Assembly: GCA_013297575.1 (NCBI GenBank)
Contig: JAAFHO010000166.1
Coordinates: forward strand, 1 to 9,339
Direction of reading: 5' to 3'
DNA length: 9,339 nt
From: Chitinophagales bacterium
GTDB lineage: Bacteria; Bacteroidota; Bacteroidia; Chitinophagales; Saprospiraceae
Positions 7,374 through 9,339 of this stretch are shown here, in pieces (position 1 is the stretch's first letter; the number at the start of each line of letters is the position of its first letter). The translations under genes were made by a program, and so were the position numbers. The notes beneath the pieces are model-generated. The model searched no databases. It was not told the origin of the DNA and worked only from the letters and a program-made list of their open reading frames with translations.

Positions 7374-7420
7374 TGCAAGGTTTGGGGCAAACTGTACACC
7401 CGTTACTGTATTTAACACTA

Positions 7421-7936
7421 TTAAACATCAGTGTATAAAGCATTATCCATCGCTAATTGATACCCAAAAAAGAATAAAGGTTCATGTGTCATTTCATCTT
7501 GCCATAATGTCACTTCAAATGGAGAGCCATTTTTGATATAATAATCACAGTTACTGGCAATATTACACTTTTTACGATCATACAACAAGTTAAATAGAAT
7601 TTCAATGTTTCTTATATACATTTTTAGTTCTAAAACCGGTTCAAAATAGTAATAGGGATAATCTTCTTCAAATTCTAAAAACAGAATTTTTTTTAAAATT
7701 TCTGCGTCTATCTTATCATTAAAATTTAATAATTTGGCAAATGTAAATCCCAAGTAGAATATCCCACTTAAATTCCCGTATTTACTGTCATATATAATTA
7801 GAGAGCCTTCCCTATTATAATCAACAGTAAATTTTTGGGCATATGTTTCATTACAATCCTTTATCCACTGATTGATATTTTCCTCCTTAAAATAACTTAT
7901 ATCTATAATTTCAAACAACTCTTGTTCGTTTTCCAT
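7421..7936 (-). CDS. Unrecognised 171-aa protein, paralog of its upstream neighbour
   Basis: I do not recognise the family. There is no signal peptide or membrane segment, so it is predicted cytoplasmic and acidic. The N-terminal third carries KDCNETYAQKF (26-36), LIIYD (46-50) and GIFYLGF (58-64), and the C-terminus carries FFFGYQL (155-161). The same ordered motifs occur in the preceding gene, with at least 18 identical positions over about 46 aligned residues, so the two are diverged tandem copies. It lacks the CxxC pairs of that copy. The middle is rich in Glu, Tyr and Phe, probably a mixed alpha/beta domain. It is the last gene of the operon, starting 17 bases after the preceding stop. 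There is no Shine-Dalgarno motif; the ATG follows AACAAATATT. GC is near 30% in sampled lines, well below the flanking genes. Possible role: an immunity-type protein beside YwqG, by context only. Confidence 0.82.
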   Translation of the reverse strand: MENEQELFEIIDISYFKEENINQWIKDCNETYAQKFTVDYNREGSLIIYDSKYGNLSGIFYLGFTFAKLLNFNDKIDAEILKKILFLEFEEDYPYYYFEPVLELKMYIRNIEILFNLLYDRKKCNIASNCDYYIKNGSPFEVTLWQDEMTHEPLFFFGYQLAMDNALYTDV

Positions 7937-7953
7937 AATATTTGTTTGATAGT

Positions 7954-8463
7954 TTAGTGCATAGAATTTAGTTTTTGCATAGTTTCTTCATAAGATTCTC
8001 TACCACAAGAGTCTAAATCATATCCAAACATAAAAATAGACTCAAAATTACAGTTTTTACAATCTATTTTTGCTTGAAATCCACCATCCGATGCCATTAT
8101 AGATAACCAATTGATTTCACACAAATATAAGGCATTTATTTTATTCATAGAGCAAAAAAAACACTGCCTTGCATATGCCATTAAAAAGAAACTTGGAACA
8201 TCATTTAATGTACTTATTTGAAAATGGATACTGTGTTTTATCTCTTCAATGGTAAGTATATTATGATATAGATGATGTGATAAACAAAACCCTAGTTGAA
8301 AAACACCTTGATAATTATTGTCACTTTTATCATAAATAGAAATGGATGGCTTATCGCTATTCCAGTGGTATTCAAATGACTGTTTATAAGACTCGTTACA
8401 ATCTATCACCACTTTGTCAAAATTTGGAATATTCGTAGTGTTTACTTCTAAAATCAAAAACAT
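7954..8463 (-). CDS. Unrecognised 169-aa protein with two CxxC pairs, paralog of the next gene
   Basis: I do not recognise the family. It is predicted cytoplasmic, without a signal peptide. It shares with the downstream gene VIDCNESYKQSF (19-30), ISIYD (41-45), GVFQLGF (53-59) and IFMFGYDL (143-150). Unlike that copy it has CFFC (101-104) and CKNC (135-138), plus Cys 22, 60, 115 and 152, nine in total with the C22 shared by both copies. Two CxxC pairs could bind a metal such as zinc, which is inference. It starts 11 bases after the stop of the YwqG gene and ends 17 bases before the next start, so the three genes are probably co-transcribed. Local GC is around 30% in sampled lines against about 42% in the YwqG gene just upstream, a composition step that suggests separate acquisition. 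Confidence 0.82.
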   Translation of the reverse strand: MFLILEVNTTNIPNFDKVVIDCNESYKQSFEYHWNSDKPSISIYDKSDNNYQGVFQLGFCLSHHLYHNILTIEEIKHSIHFQISTLNDVPSFFLMAYARQCFFCSMNKINALYLCEINWLSIMASDGGFQAKIDCKNCNFESIFMFGYDLDSCGRESYEETMQKLNSMH

Positions 8464-8474
8464 AAGTTAAAATA

Positions 8475-9339
8475 TTAAGTCCCTTGAAAGATTGTTTGTG
8501 TATGGCTAAAATCGAGTTGCTCCAAATCCGTTTTCTTTATTAGGACATACATTGTACCGCTCATACCGTAGTTGAACCCCTGTTCCCATACACTCAGGGC
8601 TTGGAAATAATAATCCTCCACGGCACCAAAGTGTATCTGCAATAATAACTGCCAGTCTTGTGCTGCTTCATAGATTGGATTCCATTCCGCTCGGGTAGTT
8701 GGATATTCTTTTTCTTCCTCGCTGTAGGATAATGTTTTTTTACTTTTTGTATCCGCCTCAACAAATAGGCAAAACTGCATTTGATTTGGATACCCGCCTA
8801 ATTTAATGCCACACTCGTCGTGCCGCCACTCCAACTCTTCAATAATCTCGTAAAGTGCTTCATCTGTTTCCAATAAATACGCAGTAGAACTCATGGAGGA
8901 CGGTACCTCAATTTGGGGTGCGCCAAACTCAATTTTCTGTTCTTCAAATACGCCGTATTCCTCCAAATCTTCAGGTAATTCCACCAACTCCATATCATCA
9001 GTGATGGTTGCATATCGAACCACAACTTCATCTATCCATTGTTCATCCACTTTATCATCGTTAATTACGCCAAAAAAATAGAGTACACCATCGTGTTGCG
9101 TTAATACATCATCACCAAACTGTGTCCGTATAGGACTAAGGTTTACTTGTCCAATAAAAATGGTGTGCTTTCCCTTTTTGTCAGTAGGAAATTGAAAACC
9201 CTTGGGTGCGAGCGGCAACCCGCCAAATTTAGAAAACGGGTCTCCTTGTTCCTCATTAAATGACCCAACAAGTGCGGTGCGCATTATTTTTCTTGCACGC
9301 TCTATTGCGTCGGGTGAATACCCTCCTAGCAGTTCTTCT
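8475..9339 (-). CDS. DUF1963 / YwqG-family protein, probably truncated by the window edge
   Basis: From the ATG at 9282-9284 the protein has 269 residues, but the frame stays open to the right edge and adds 18 coding-like residues (EELLGGYSPDAIERARKI). In the family the KFGG motif normally lies about 40 residues in. Here it is at 19-22 from that ATG, so the true start is probably outside the window. Family marks are SKFGGLPLAPKGFQFP (18-33), IFIGQVNLSPI (42-52), GVLYFF (66-71), KLGGYPNQMQ (161-170), WQLLLQIHF (211-219) and the closing GMSGTMYVLIKKTDL (240-254) before LDF. These match DUF1963. Its biochemical activity is not established; members are cytoplasmic, and Bacillus subtilis ywqG lies close to the ywqJ/ywqK toxin-immunity genes. 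It is the first visible gene of a three-gene operon. GC of about 42% in sampled lines is unlike the two genes that follow. Confidence 0.9.
   Translation of the reverse strand, partial: EELLGGYSPDAIERARKIMRTALVGSFNEEQGDPFSKFGGLPLAPKGFQFPTDKKGKHTIFIGQVNLSPIRTQFGDDVLTQHDGVLYFFGVINDDKVDEQWIDEVVVRYATITDDMELVELPEDLEEYGVFEEQKIEFGAPQIEVPSSMSSTAYLLETDEALYEIIEELEWRHDECGIKLGGYPNQMQFCLFVEADTKSKKTLSYSEEEKEYPTTRAEWNPIYEAAQDWQLLLQIHFGAVEDYYFQALSVWEQGFNYGMSGTMYVLIKKTDLEQLDFSHTQTIFQGT

Larger units (their letters stand above)
7003..7420. other. 418-base gap without an intact gene
   Basis: This gap lies between the start of the giant gene and the end of the YwqG operon. It holds an AT-rich leader (7003-7080), a perfect palindrome, the decayed lipoprotein fragment and a weak minus-strand terminator, listed separately. 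The minus strand reads TACATTTTTG at 7088-7097, a near match to the Bacteroidota -7 element (TAnnTTTG), and TAACTTTT at 7026-7033, another. I see no convincing -33 TTTG at the right distance from either, so no promoter is called. Open frames here (for example on the minus strand at 7051-7254) are antisense to the fragment and not credible genes. Confidence 0.6.

Noticed and set aside
1..9339. tRNA, rRNA or riboswitch-like structures
   Set aside because: I found no cloverleaf, rRNA-like stretch or recognisable riboswitch motif in the non-coding parts (474-738 and 7003-7420).

Overview
The window looks like a Bacteroidota chromosome. The best evidence is a 2,087-residue secreted protein ending in a type IX secretion (T9SS) sorting domain, an export system found only in that phylum. 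AT-rich start regions without Shine-Dalgarno motifs agree with this. Repeat-built T9SS proteins of this kind suggest an order such as Saprospirales or Chitinophagales, but the sequence does not fix the genus.

Layout. Bases 1-473 (+) hold the 3' part of a small predicted lipoprotein gene; its frame is open to the left edge. A bidirectional intrinsic terminator (585-635) separates it from the convergent giant gene at 739-7002 (-). The giant protein has a signal peptide, four tandem DUF4394 units (period about 266 aa), six tandem CHRD units (period exactly 129 aa), one fibronectin-III-like domain and a T9SS type A C-terminal sorting domain. The 418-base gap at 7003-7420 holds the giant gene's presumed promoter region, a perfect 10+1+10 palindrome (7101-7121), a decayed second copy of the lipoprotein gene's 3' end (7169-7331, +) and a weak minus-strand terminator (7346-7373). 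From 7421 to the right edge lies a closely spaced minus-strand operon: a DUF1963/YwqG-family gene, running off the window, followed by two unrecognised genes that are paralogs of each other.

How the genes may work together. The giant protein is predicted to cross the outer membrane through T9SS and act at the cell surface or as a released fibrous protein; its substrate or partner is unknown. The three-gene operon is cytoplasmic by sequence (no signal peptides). The two paralogs are clearly more AT-rich (about 30% GC in sampled lines) than the YwqG gene (about 42%) or the giant gene (about 48%). A YwqG protein beside tandem diverged paralogs of foreign-looking composition resembles immunity-gene arrays of contact-dependent toxin systems, but no toxin is visible here, so this is only a hypothesis. 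The lipoprotein gene and its broken copy bracket the giant gene in the same orientation, which suggests a duplication or insertion at this locus.
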